DNA of 64,000 nucleotides from Pseudopithomyces maydicus (lineage: Eukaryota; Ascomycota; Dothideomycetes; Pleosporales; Didymosphaeriaceae). The DNA is taken from assembly GCA_026873275.1 (NCBI GenBank), contig JANTUC010000002.1:2666001-2730000 (forward strand), written 5' to 3'. Position 1 is the first letter of the stretch. Each line of letters starts with the position of its first letter. A model generated the notes under the pieces. The model worked only from the letters and a program-made list of their open reading frames with translations. It was not told the origin of the DNA and searched no databases. Shown piece after piece: positions 48,441 through 58,937 of this stretch. A program made the translations under genes and the position numbers.

Positions 48441-49012
48441 ATGTCTGCTACCGCCCCCGCCACCGAAGGCAAGGAGAACCGCATCAAGCTCACCACATCC
48501 GACAATGCTGAGATCCCCGTGGATCGCGATGTTGCCGAGCGCTCCATCCTGATCAAGAACTTGTTGGAGGATCTCGGTGTCGACAACGAGGAGGCCATCC
48601 CCATCCCCAACGTACGTACCTCCCACCGCAGTCTGGACATTGAATACCTGCTGATCGCACACAGGTCAACGAGGCAGTCATGAAGAAGGTCCTCGAGTGG
48701 TGCGAGCATCACCGCAAGGACCCTCCCGCTTCCCAGGATGACGACTCCGACTCGCGTAAGAAGTCGACCGACATCGACGAGTGGGACCAGAAGTTCATGC
48801 AGGTCGACCAGGAGATGCTCTTCGAGATCATCCTCGCCGCCAACTACCTCGACATCAAGGCTCTCCTCGATGTGGGCTGCAAGACGGTCGCCAACATGAT
48901 CAAGGGCAAGTCGCCCGACGAGATCCGCAAGACCTTCAACATCCAGAACGACTTCACTCCCGAGGAGGAGGACCAGATCCGTCGCGAGAACGAGTGGGCT
49001 GAGGACCGTTAA
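48441..49012 (+). CDS. SKP1: SCF ubiquitin ligase adaptor Skp1
   Basis: Adaptor of 172 residues that links F-box proteins to cullin 1. Exons 48441-48611 and 48665-49012 join as IPIPN|VNEAVMKKVLEWCEHH. The BTB/POZ-like N-terminal fold (RIKLTTSDNAEIPVDRDVAE) is followed by an acidic loop with SQDDDSDS. The F-box-binding helices are LFEIILAANYLDIKALLDV, then GKSPDEIRKTFNI and the terminal EEDQIRRENEWAED. Length and C-terminus match the fungal orthologues (sconC). The protein acts in nucleus and cytosol. Confidence 0.97.
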
Positions 49013-49703
49013 GCGCCAAGAGTGCTTTCGTCTCTCTTGCTTCTCCACCTTTGTCTTCAGCATCTACGCGCGCCCCGACGCCCCGGCTTATATGCTATAT
49101 TAAGGTATCCTTTCTGCGACACATAATCGTCGGTAGGAGGTGTTTACATTGCCGGTGTTTTGGGGTTGGTGCTCTGTGTTTTTGGTCCTCGCCTTCGGTT
49201 GCTGGGCTTGCTTGCGATGGGAATACGAATCACGTCAGCGATCTGCGGAAAGACGGCCTAGGGTAGCAGATACGCATGCTTATGGACATGACACATAAGG
49301 TATCGGTAGCCGTTCACCAGCGAAAAATATTGTTTTAGACCATTTTCGACTTGTTCTCGTCTGTCCGTGATGCTGTGCAGCCGCCAATGCATTGAGTACC
49401 CGCCTCCATGTCGTGTCATGCTGATGTTGGCTAACCTATAAATTCCACCGTCTTACCCTCCCCCTGCACCCGACAATCGCACTGTCTATAGAAATACCCA
49501 CTGCACATTCAACGTGCACTAAGCTGCGTGACGTGGCTTGTTCGTGCTACGTCTCACAGCCTGGGTCGCACGACATTGGATGGGTAAATCGTTTTCATCA
49601 TGTCATTATATCTATGTTTTGAGAATCTCTATACCAGGCTGAGCACCTCAACGCCCACACGTTGCCGTCCCTATCGTAACCATTCTTGCTCAATGTGAGA
49701 TTC
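49013..49703. other. Intergenic, convergent 3' ends of SKP1 and PDX1
   Basis: 691 bp with presumed 3' UTRs of both genes. No coding or structural feature was recognised. Confidence 0.5.
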
Positions 49704-50780
49704 TTACCAGCCACGCTTTGCAAGCTTATCCTTCTCCCCGAGATCCCCGCAGTTGATACCCACCATGGCCTCACCCAGATCCATCGACACCTCCATGAGC
49801 ACCTTTGGATCCTTGTAGTGTGTTACGGCCTGCACAATTGCCTTCGCCCTCTTCGCTGCATCTCCCGACTTGAAGATACCACTTCCGACAAACACTCCGT
49901 CGCATCCAAGCTGCATCATCAGCGCCGCATCCGCAGGCGTCGCAACGCCGCCCGCCGCGAAATTGACCACGGGCAAGCGTCCCAGCTTAGCCGTCTCCTT
50001 GAGCAGGTTGTAATCCACGCCGAGTTCCTTTGCGTAGTTGTAGAGTTCGGCTGAAGACATGGCTGACGCCCGCTGGATCTCGGCGTTGACGGTGCGCATG
50101 TGGCGAACGGCTTCGATGACGTCGCCGGTACCAGCTTCGCCCTTGGTGCGGATCATGGCCGCGCCCTCGGAGATGCGGCGGAGAGCTTCGCCGAGGTTGC
50201 GGCAGCCGCAGACGAAGGGAATGCGGAAGGGGTGCTTGTCTACATGGTGGACAGCGTCGGCCGGTGTGAGAACCTCGGATTCGTCGACATAGTCAACGCC
50301 GAGGGCTTCGAGGATCTAAGACGGCTGTTAGACGGCGATAGCTCATAACAGAGTGTGTAGTATATTGATTGAAATGAAGAAACGTACCTGGCACTCGACA
50401 AAGTGACCAATGCGTGCTTTGGCCATGACAGGAATCGTGACGGTATCCATGATCTCCTTGATCATCTGGGGATCACTCATACGTGCCACGCCACCCTGAG
50501 CCCGAATGTCTGCGGGCACACGCTCAAGGGCCATGACTGCTGATGCACCGGCCTCTTCAGCTATGCGTGCCTAATTCTTTCCGTCAGCTCCGCGCTCAGT
50601 GTACTAGATAACCCAATGGAGTATCAATTGTTGTAATACAGCGAAGCGTACCTGCTCTGCGTTGACCACGTCCATAATGACTCCACCCTTCAACATTCTT
50701 GCCAGACCTGCTTTGACAGCGAAGTTGTTCTCGCCATCCTGAGCAGTGTGACCGTTCGTAGTGGGCAATTCGGTTGCCAT
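49704..50780 (-). CDS. PDX1: Pyridoxal 5'-phosphate synthase subunit Pdx1/Snz
   Basis: Synthase subunit of 307 residues. It makes pyridoxal phosphate from ribose 5-phosphate and glyceraldehyde 3-phosphate with ammonia delivered by the Pdx2 glutaminase. Exons 50780-50652, 50570-50388 and 50315-49704 join in frame. Family signatures: GLARMLKGGVIMDVVNAEQA, SAVMALERVPADIRAQGGVA, PVMAKARIGHFVE with the catalytic lysine, GEAGTGDVIEAVRHMR, and the phosphate-binding FAAGGVATPADAALMMQLG with GVFVGSGIFKS. The N-terminal tail MATELPTTNGHTAQ is the usual variable part. No Pdx2 homologue is adjacent, unlike some yeasts where SNZ and SNO are divergent neighbours. Confidence 0.97.
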
Positions 50781-51563
50781 TGCGTCTGTTCGATTAAATA
50801 TTCTGACTTGTGCTTACGCCAGGCGGTTTCAATGTACCTTCTTTGTTTGATACCTGAACGTGAGAGAAACTGGGGGCAGCGGAATGAGATTGAATAAATG
50901 TGTCTTGTAGAATCAGAGAGAGAAAAGTGACCAGCAAAAGAATGTGAGTCAAACAAATACAGTAGTAAGACTAGACCACCTGCAGAAAAAAGAAGCTGCT
51001 GCGTCAAGAGTTGCCCGCAGAGGCGAGGCGAGACCATTGCCCCGCGGCCTTGGTAACTGCAACCCCACACATGCGAAAGTCCCGTTAGTAGCCATGTCTC
51101 TCCGATCGGCGCTGCAGTCATCCAATTAGAAGCAGGGAACTACTTTGCGAGCCGTTGGACCATTTTGGGTCACATCCCACGACCAATAGACATTCTACTG
51201 CGTATACGACAATTTGAATTGACGCACGGCAAAAAGACTGAGTTGAGCTGATTATTGATACAATGCGCACCGATACTCCGTAGGTAGCGGGAGCGGAGTG
51301 GGCCCTGCAGGATCACGACTAGGTTAGCTTATCGAGGAGAGTGATCTGATGTGGATACCTGCAACATGGTATCATAGATGGATAAAATATTTACTAGTCG
51401 CGAAGTCGGACCTTCGAAAAGGTCACAGCGCCGAAATCTAATGTAATGCTGAGCCGCGAGATGCCGAGACACCAATCCAAGAACCAATGCGGCCGAGAAG
51501 TAGGACTAGATGCCGCAAACGCTACGTATAAGTCTCGCAAGGGCGCGTTGTCTTCTATTATAA
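50781..51563. other. Intergenic, PDX1 promoter and 3' flank of the aminopeptidase
   Basis: 783 bp with the PDX1 5' leader (pyrimidine-rich on the minus strand) and an AT-rich part near 51,150-51,400. No gene is supported. Confidence 0.5.
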
Positions 51564-53680
51564 TTAGTAATGTGCGGTTTCGCGTTTGAGCCAAGCCAGC
51601 GTCAGCGGGTCGTTTTCAAAGAACTTGCTCGTCTTTTCAAACACCTCTTGGTGATACTCGTTGATGAACTTCTTCTCGTCTTCAGTCAACAGGTCGACAT
51701 TGACGAGCTTTCGGCAGTGCGGAGTCATAGTGACCCGCTCAAAACCAAGGTAAGGCTTGTCGCCGAACTTGTGCTTTGTTTCCACCTCCTTGACCATGAT
51801 CATGTTTTCAATGCGTATGCCGAACTTGCCGTCCTCGTAGTAGCCAGGCTCGTCGGATACGACGTTCCCCACAGCAAGAGAGACTTCGGAGTATTGTACA
51901 CGTGTGCCGATGCCGATGGGGCCTTCGTGGACATTGAGGAAGGAGCCCACACCGTGGCCGGTGCCGTGCCGATAGTCAAGACCTTCGGCCCACAGGAACT
52001 GTCTGGCTAAGGCATCGAGGGCGAACCCAGTTGTACCCTTGGGAAACTTGACCCGCTCGAGCGCAATGTTTCCCTTCAGCACAAGCGTATAAGCCGTCTT
52101 CTCGGTTTCAGTAGGCTCGCCAAAATGTAATGTTCGTGTAGTATCGGTAGTACCATCCTGGTACTGGCCTCCAGAGTCGCAGAGGTAAATCGCCTTTGGA
52201 TCTATGATGGAGCACAGTCCCTTTTCAGGCTTGTAGTGGATCACTGCAGCGTTTGCTCCCGTGGAAGAGATCGTGTCGAATGACAATCCCATGAAGAGGT
52301 CATGTTTTGCACGGATAGATTCGAGCTTGTCTGCTGCATCAACCTCATCAAGGGTTGCCTTCTTATTGATAAGCTGATCCTCTAACCAGGCGAAGTATTC
52401 CGACAGTGCGGCGCCGTCGCGAATGTGACACTTGCGCATGCCTTCGAGTTCGACTTCATTCTTCACTGCTTTGGCATCCCCGATTGGGCTGCGGATCTCA
52501 TCTACGCGGTCTTCCCCACCAAGAGCCTTGTTCAAAGCCCATGATGCTCGGTTGGATGTCAAGAACTTTTTCTTTTCCGCGGTCTCGCCGGCTGCCTCAA
52601 ACGCTTCAGCACTGAGCGCTGTGAGGTCACTGAAAATAGCGTCGTATGGTTTTATTGTCACTTTGTCACCCAGGTGTTCTTTCGCTTCGGGGGTGAGCTT
52701 GCTTTCTTCGACGTATAGAGTGGCTTCTGTTGGCGTCACCACGGCATACGAGAAGAAGACGGGGTTGTAGGGGATACTGCGAGTTGTTAGCTCAAGTATC
52801 ATAGATAGAAGAGGGCTGACCTACTCGCTGCCGCGGAGATTGTACAACCAAGCAATCTCGTCCAACATGGATGCAACGAAGCCCAGGCTCTTCTTCTTGT
52901 CCAGCTCCTTTCGGATGTCGGCAATCTTGTCTTCGAAGCTCCTGCCCGAGTACTCGAGCGGCTGCACAATGATCTTCTCGCTCGGGCGCGGGGGCCTTTC
53001 CTTGCCCCACACCAAGTCGATGAGGTTCTCGCTGACTGCCTTGTACTCGCCGCCCTTCTTCTTGATCTTGTCGGCGAGCTTGCGGGCGTCTCCCCCGGTC
53101 ACCACGGCGGGGTCAACGCCAACGACCTTGCCCCCGGCAACCTGGTCTGCGGTCCATTCCTGTATGGTAGGCACGTCTTGCAGCCCCTGCTTGAGGAGCT
53201 CCCAATTGGCGTCGAGCTGCTTCTCGGCCTGGTTGAAGTAGCGTCCGTCGGTCGAGAGGGCGGCCTTGTCGTGGGTGATGACTGCGTAGCCGGCGGAGCC
53301 CGAGAAGCCGCTTATGAATGCTGGATCGTTTCAGTAGGTGCGAGGAGGAGCGGTGGTGGGGGGTGGCTGACCGCGGCGGGCATCACAGGGCGCAATGTAT
53401 TCGCTCTGGTGGCTGTCTTCGGAAGGGACCACTGGCAGCGGGGTTAGACAACGGGTGGGCGTGGCGGGGACGGGGCCTGTGTACTGTAGACATCCACCTG
53501 GTGCTCCTTCATGAGCTTGCGCAGCTCGGCGAGGCGGTCGGAGGTGTTGACCTTTTCCATGTCGAGCAGGCGGAGTATGGCAGACTGGTGGAAGGCTCTG
53601 GGGGAGTGGATGGGCAGACGCTTCGCTGCACAGGCTGCCTGAGTCGCGTGGGTGCGCCCGAGGAAGCGCGGGAACAGCAT
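51564..53680 (-). CDS. AMPP: Xaa-Pro aminopeptidase P, dinuclear metal peptidase M24B
   Basis: Removes an N-terminal residue preceding proline. Exons 53680-53485, 53431-53372, 53320-52825 and 52776-51564 join in frame: 654 residues from the ATG at 53680, or 614 from the ATG at 53560 (MEKVNTSDRLAELRKLM). The 40-residue extension is Arg/His/Ala-rich without acidic residues until its end (SPRAFHQSAI) and looks like a mitochondrial presequence. Two creatinase-type N-terminal subdomains (first splice VDVY|MVPSEDSHQSEYIAP) precede the pita-bread catalytic domain. Metal ligands are visible as the two Asp of CDSGGQYQDGTTDTTRT, the His of HGTGHGVGS, and the Glu of DEPGYY and RIENM. The third splice gives LRGSDIPYNPVFFSYA, a family signature. 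Confidence 0.95.
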
Positions 53681-54294
53681 AGATGCACCAGTGTGGCTCT
53701 CTCTCCAGCGGGTCCTACTCGAGCTGCATGCCGCGTGCGCCTGTCTGCCCCGCGACTGCAGCCAGGCGCCAGGCCACAGTCGCACCTGCCTAGGCCGCCT
53801 AGCGTCCTTCCCGCGCCCGCTGTTGCGCCCGCCAAGCTATCCCACCAGCCTGACCGACGACCAAAATCCTGCGCCGCCCTTCGCTGACGGATGGATCCAG
53901 ATCCTGGACGCTGCGAGCATGCTGGATCGCCTCGTTGACAAGTCCTCCACTTCCTCGGCGCACGGCGGCAGGTAGATGCATTCCTGCCCAAAGCAACGGA
54001 CAAAACGAGGCGAAACCTCACTACATTATTCTGTGCGCTAACAAAGCGTGCCGTAGCCCACCACGCTTGCTAATATCACAGCATCGTCTAGGGACAGGCA
54101 CCGATTTCGTGCACAGGTACGTGATTGCTGCTAGCCTTAGCGAGCCGTGCTCCTCCATCCGGCCCTCCTCACCAACTTGAAGCTGCCCATGTGTGTGTGA
54201 CTAGACGTCCAGGAGCAGGGAAACAATCGGCAAATGGGCTCGCTAATATCTGCCAGTCAAACAACCGCCGGCATCTGAGCATCCTACCACCACC
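53681..54294. promoter_or_regulatory. Divergent promoter region of aminopeptidase P and importin genes
   Basis: 614 bp between outward-facing starts. The frame of the aminopeptidase stays open upstream to 53785, so an even longer N-terminus is formally possible but not protein-like. No other feature was seen. Confidence 0.45.
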
Positions 54295-57200
54295 ATGGCC
54301 GCGCCACAAGCGCAAGCCCTCCCTCTGGCACTGCCAGACATCGAAGCACTGGTCAAGACGCTGTACGACCCTGGTCATGCAAGAAAAATCCCGGAAACCG
54401 AGGCTACGCTGCGAGTGCTCCAGCGCTCGCCCCAAGGCTGGGAAATAGGCGACGCTCTGTTGAACAGCAATGATGAGAACGTGCGCTTCTTTGGGGCTTT
54501 GACCCTCACCGTCAAGGTCAATGTCGATTCTGCAAACTTGAGCATGGAAGAATCAGCCCAGCTACTCTCCAAGCTCATCTATCATCTTGTCACCCACCCA
54601 AGTTCTTCGCCTTCCACCCGGAAACTCTGCTCTACGCTTGCTCAGTACTTCACCAAACCCATCTCCTCCTGGACAGAGTGTATCCGGAGTCTGGCCATCT
54701 CCTTTGCACTGCAACAGCCAATCCTGGATGATTCGCTCGACAACCACCCTTCTACCTGGGATATCATCCCCCAGCTGCCCGACGAACAGCTATTGACGCT
54801 ACTCGAATTCACCATGAACCTCGCTGATGAATCGAAGAAGTTGTCCAACAGTCCTGAGTAAGCACCTGCAATGGTCCTTTGCGGCGGAAGAGATATGCCT
54901 TAGAGCTAGCTATATAGGTCGCGTTGCTAACTTGCCCAGTCAAAAGCCACACGAGCGAATGATCACGAATGTAGAAAGCATAGAAGTTCTCTTGCAGGTC
55001 GCATTTGGACGGGGTATCAAGTATATGTCGACCCCTCCAAACGATCCTAACTATGATCGATTCTTACAAGCTGGAGAAAAGCTATGTGTCGCATCGCTGA
55101 AAAGTTTTCTTGTGAGTTCCATGCATCGGAAGGAGAAGTAAGAAATTTCTTCGCCGAACGCATACCCCCTTTGATTCCCGATCCAGCCATTTCCCCCATA
55201 GGTACAGCACAAGATTGGATATGGTGGCCTGATGTAAAAATCTCGGAAATCCATCTTGGTGCTGTGTTATCTGAGATGCCAATTTCCATCCCGGACTGAA
55301 CTCTGCTAATCCTGGCCAGGGGTGGATTTTCTATGCTCAATCAGAGTTCAAGAGCGTTCCTGAAAAGCTCAGGTATCTTCGCTCTATCACAGAGCTTGCC
55401 CTGTCATGTCTTGAATACCAAGTTGACGACGCAATGGAGTTTGTTGCTGATGTCCTCGAGAATTATCCTAAATTCTTCGAGAGCAAGCATTTGTACATGC
55501 TCTGGACAATCATAACCAGTCAATGGGGTCTTGATATTCTGAAAGACCTTGATGCAGAAACAGTGTCATTGGCACGGATAATAGTCGGCTATGGTACTGA
55601 GTTGGTGGAGACAAAGAAGCTATACCTAGAGCCTGATGATCCCCATCATCAGCAAGTTCTAAGTAAGTATCTTGCGAGACCCAGAGAAAACGACATTAAA
55701 TTTTGTTTACTAATTTCTTTCAGCTCTTCTACACGAGTTGCTTAAATACCCAGAGCCGGTTGGAGTTGAAGACGAAGTAGCCTTGCTCGCCTTAGATTTC
55801 TGGAGTACATACATCAGCGCCATAGCTGAGGAATCGTTTGAGTATTCAGAGGGCGAACATCCAACTTGGTTCGTCAGCGCAAAGACCAATTCTTTCCAGG
55901 CAATTGCCGAGCTGGTTCGCAAAATCACCTACCCACCTGCGGATATCACGAAAACGTGGGATTCCGACTCTAAAAAGACATTCAAAGTGTTCCGTATGGA
56001 TGTTCGTGATATCACAATGGAGGCTTTCGAGTTGTTACGGAATGATTTGACCGATCAATTCATTGATTTCTCCGTACATGCTCTAGAAGCTAAGCAGTGG
56101 TTCGAGCTCGAGGCGGGCCTGTTCTGCCTGATATCCCTTGCGGACGCGTTGACGACCGTTGACGACAAGCTCAGTCGCCTCTTCGAACGACCACTTTTTT
56201 CAACCATCTCTGAAAACCCAGACATCCCTGCCGTAGCACGAAGGACAGCCGTAGACCTTGTAGCGGCTTTCAACCACTTCTTCATGCGAAACCCTAGGTT
56301 CTTGCCACAAGTCCTCCCGTTTCTTCTGGGTGCTTTGGCTCAGCCATCTTTGGCACAAGGAGCTGCCAAATCATTTGCATCGCTGTGCTCGGAATGCAGA
56401 AAGACCTTGACAGGAGAGCTCCCATCTTTCTTTCAAATGTATGATCAATTCCTGACTTATGCCACCGCGGAAGAAATCACGAAAAGTAAAGTCCTGGAAG
56501 GAATTGCTGCGATCGTACAAGCAGAATCGTCCGAGGAAAAGCAATTAGCTGGTCTACAGCATCTTCTTCAATACGTGGCCAACGATGCGATGCAAGCCCT
56601 GAATCTCACCAAAGACGGCAACGATCCCGAACAAGGTCTTGTTCTCGCTTTGACTGCCTTGAAGTGTCTTGCTTGCGTTGGCCGAGCACTCCAAGCTCCG
56701 GATGAGGGTGTTGTTGACCTGGACGGGCCAGATAATGGATCAATATTCTGGACGCAGGGGCCTGGCAAGAACATACAAACCCAGATTCTGAACTTCATAA
56801 CCTACCTCACCCAAATATTTCCCGCCAACGATGAAGTTATAGAGTCGTCCTGCAACGTTCTTCGTGCAGGGTTCAAGGAGATGGCACCTGGGCCTTTTGT
56901 ATTGCCACCAGCCGCTGCTGTCGATTACATCGTGAGGACAAATTTGCAGACGCCTAGGCTGACATATGTCTTGGAAACTGCCTGTTGCTGGATTTCTTGC
57001 CACAAAGGGTCGTCTGAGTTCGAGGTGCAGGCACAACGGCTTCTTCATTATGATTTAGGTATCATGCAAGCGCTACAGCATCCTCGAAACGAACCAGAAG
57101 TATCAGTTGGGTGCATTGAGCTTATTCAGAGCTTCATCAAACACCACGCATCCATATTGAAGAGTGAGCATCCAGATGTCCTCAAGGGCACATTCGACTT

Positions 57201-57729
57201 TTCAATTGAATGCATCAAATCACCAGAACCATTGCCAAAAAGAGCCGCCGCGTCACTTTGGAGAGACATTATGGAGAAGATTGCTAGCACCGGCAGTGCC
57301 GACCAAGCAATGTGTCAAGAAATTCTTGATCACTTTGGCCAAGCAGTCACAGGCGCATTGATTGCGAACATATGTGGAGAAGTGGATGCCAGCAACCTGG
57401 AGCACATTGTGTTCCCACTTCGAAAGCTTATTCAGAACGATCGTCACTCAAAAGCGTACATCATCGAGGCTTTGGCAAAACAACCACTCTTGCAGCGGAC
57501 GCAAGGCGAGCAAGCAGTACAAGATATGGTTCGAAAGTTTACGGAGAGCTTAATGCGGTATGCTTCCATTCAAATGTGATATTAACCACAGTTACTGACT
57601 GTATACAGGAATGCCAAAAGCTCGAGTGCTTTTAAGGAGGCGGTTAAAGCATTTTGGCAGAGCTGCAAGCAATTGCAGATGCAGCTCGCGCCTCAAATGA
57701 TGCATCCGGGCCATAGATTCAACTACTAA
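54295..57729 (+). CDS. Importin-13/Kap111-like karyopherin-beta
   Basis: Nuclear transport receptor of about 1010 residues built from HEAT repeats. Exons 54295-54857, 54940-55111, 55320-55662, 55724-57557 and 57609-57729 join in frame. The N-terminal importin-beta region contains RSPQGWEIGDALLNSNDENV and FFGALTLTVKVN, the hallmark of importin-13/transportin-3-type receptors. The middle carries LKSFL|GWIFYAQSEFKSVPE over a 205-nt intron, and TLLHELLKYPEPVGVEDEVA. The C-terminal exon ends MMHPGHRFNY. The 205-nt intron is long for this window and a small unrecognised exon inside it cannot be excluded. Cargo is not predictable. The stop codon lies 29 bp from the FUN14 stop on the opposite strand. 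Confidence 0.9.
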
Positions 57730-57758
57730 AACGATTCACCAGCGGCATGTTGTCGCTC

Positions 57759-58466
57759 TCAGAACTCGGCGAAGGCAGCAAGTGCAAATGTTGCACCAAA
57801 TGATAGTTTGAAGGCGACATTGTCCTGGACCAGCGATCGCACGTTCGTCTCCTTAAATCTCCGTTGAAGGAACGAGTACGGTATGAGATGGATGCCACGG
57901 TTTTCGAGGAACTAGATCCAAGATCAGCTTTGTTTTCCAGACAACGACTTGGCACTTTGTATCCATCCTAGGATGCTCAACACAAAGAATTGCCAGAAGG
58001 CGTTGCTATGAGCGTAGATAATGCATAGACGGTGGCGGTGTGATGCATAGTCCAGCGTGGATGTTTCACGATATCCATCCCCTTTCAACATAGCATGATA
58101 TAGAATGAAATGACGAAGTTCACGTTTCGGAAGAGTACGCACCTGTACGCATACAATCCCCAGACCTATGAGGATTGCCAATGGCTTGCTAAACACGCTG
58201 ACACCGAGACCAGCGAGGACTCCCAGTATACTCCCCATGCTGACTTGTCGAATGGCACGGGGATTCGGAGCACCGGAAGTCTTGATGATAGGTGTTTGAG
58301 CTTCGCGAGCATAATTGTTGCGTAAATCGGAAGTAATCTTGGACAACGGATCGGGACTCTCGCACAAGACTGGCCGTTTGAATGATTGTGCGAGTAGTGG
58401 TGTTGATAATATGAGAGGCGTGGAGAGGATGAGGCCGCGCCGAAGTCCGGGGAGAAGAAAGGCCAT
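57759..58466 (-). CDS. FUN14-family mitochondrial outer-membrane protein
   Basis: Small membrane protein of 158 residues. Exons 58466-58143 and 57911-57759 are separated by a 231-nt GT-AG intron. The start MAFLLPGLRRGLI is chosen because it begins a basic, hydrophobic presequence-like N-terminus (LILSTPLLAQSFKRP); the frame is open further upstream to 58742 but without family-like sequence. The FUN14 core follows: QVSMGSILGVLAGLGVSVFS, KPLAILIGLGIVCVQ|FLENRG, and the last helix DNVAFKLSFGATFALAAFA. Human FUNDC1 acts in mitophagy; the fungal role is mostly unknown, and no clear LC3-interaction motif stands out. The intron is open in frame almost to its end, so retention would give a different C-terminus. 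Confidence 0.88.
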
Positions 58467-58937
58467 ATTGTGGGGGCGTCGAGTCGATATCCTATGTGAT
58501 TTGGTCTGCTGAGTGCGTCTTGTTTGTTGCAAAAAAAGAGCAAGTTCTTTCTGCAGTTCTGCCCCTCTACCGAAACCCGCGAGTATGGCAGATCTAAGAA
58601 TTGGCGAATGCGTTGAGCTTAAGCCTGAGATACCACGAGCGTTCCTCAATGGCGTACGGAACATGGAGGTGCAAGAACGGGAGAGCTCCAGGGTTGTGTT
58701 TGGAGAGGTAAGCCGGGGTGAGGTTCGAGGTAGTGATGTCATTGGCTGTCTGAGCGCGAGGCACCAAGCTCCTTTAGAGGCTAGCCTAGGACCCTGGTGG
58801 ATGTGGGACGCGACGTGTAGGAAAGTCGACGATTCTCTGTCCCCATCTCAAGCTTCCAATCCTCACGATGCCTTGATGATTGATTGCTGTAATCCCCCGA
58901 ACTAACCACAGGATTTTTATGCAAACGATCGTCCGCA
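58467..58937. promoter_or_regulatory. Divergent promoter region FUN14/LAS21
   Basis: 471 bp between outward-facing starts. A 130-codon plus-strand frame (58513-58905) is antisense to the open upstream part of the FUN14 frame and has no domain. Confidence 0.45.

Noticed and set aside
48245..49063. 272-codon minus-strand ORF opposite SKP1
   Set aside because: It is the antisense shadow of the SKP1 exons; its sequence mirrors SKP1 codons and has no family of its own.
58467..58742. Longer FUN14 start at 58742
   Set aside because: The added 92 residues are not family-like and would run into the LAS21 promoter; MAFLLPGLRR at 58466 gives a normal family length.
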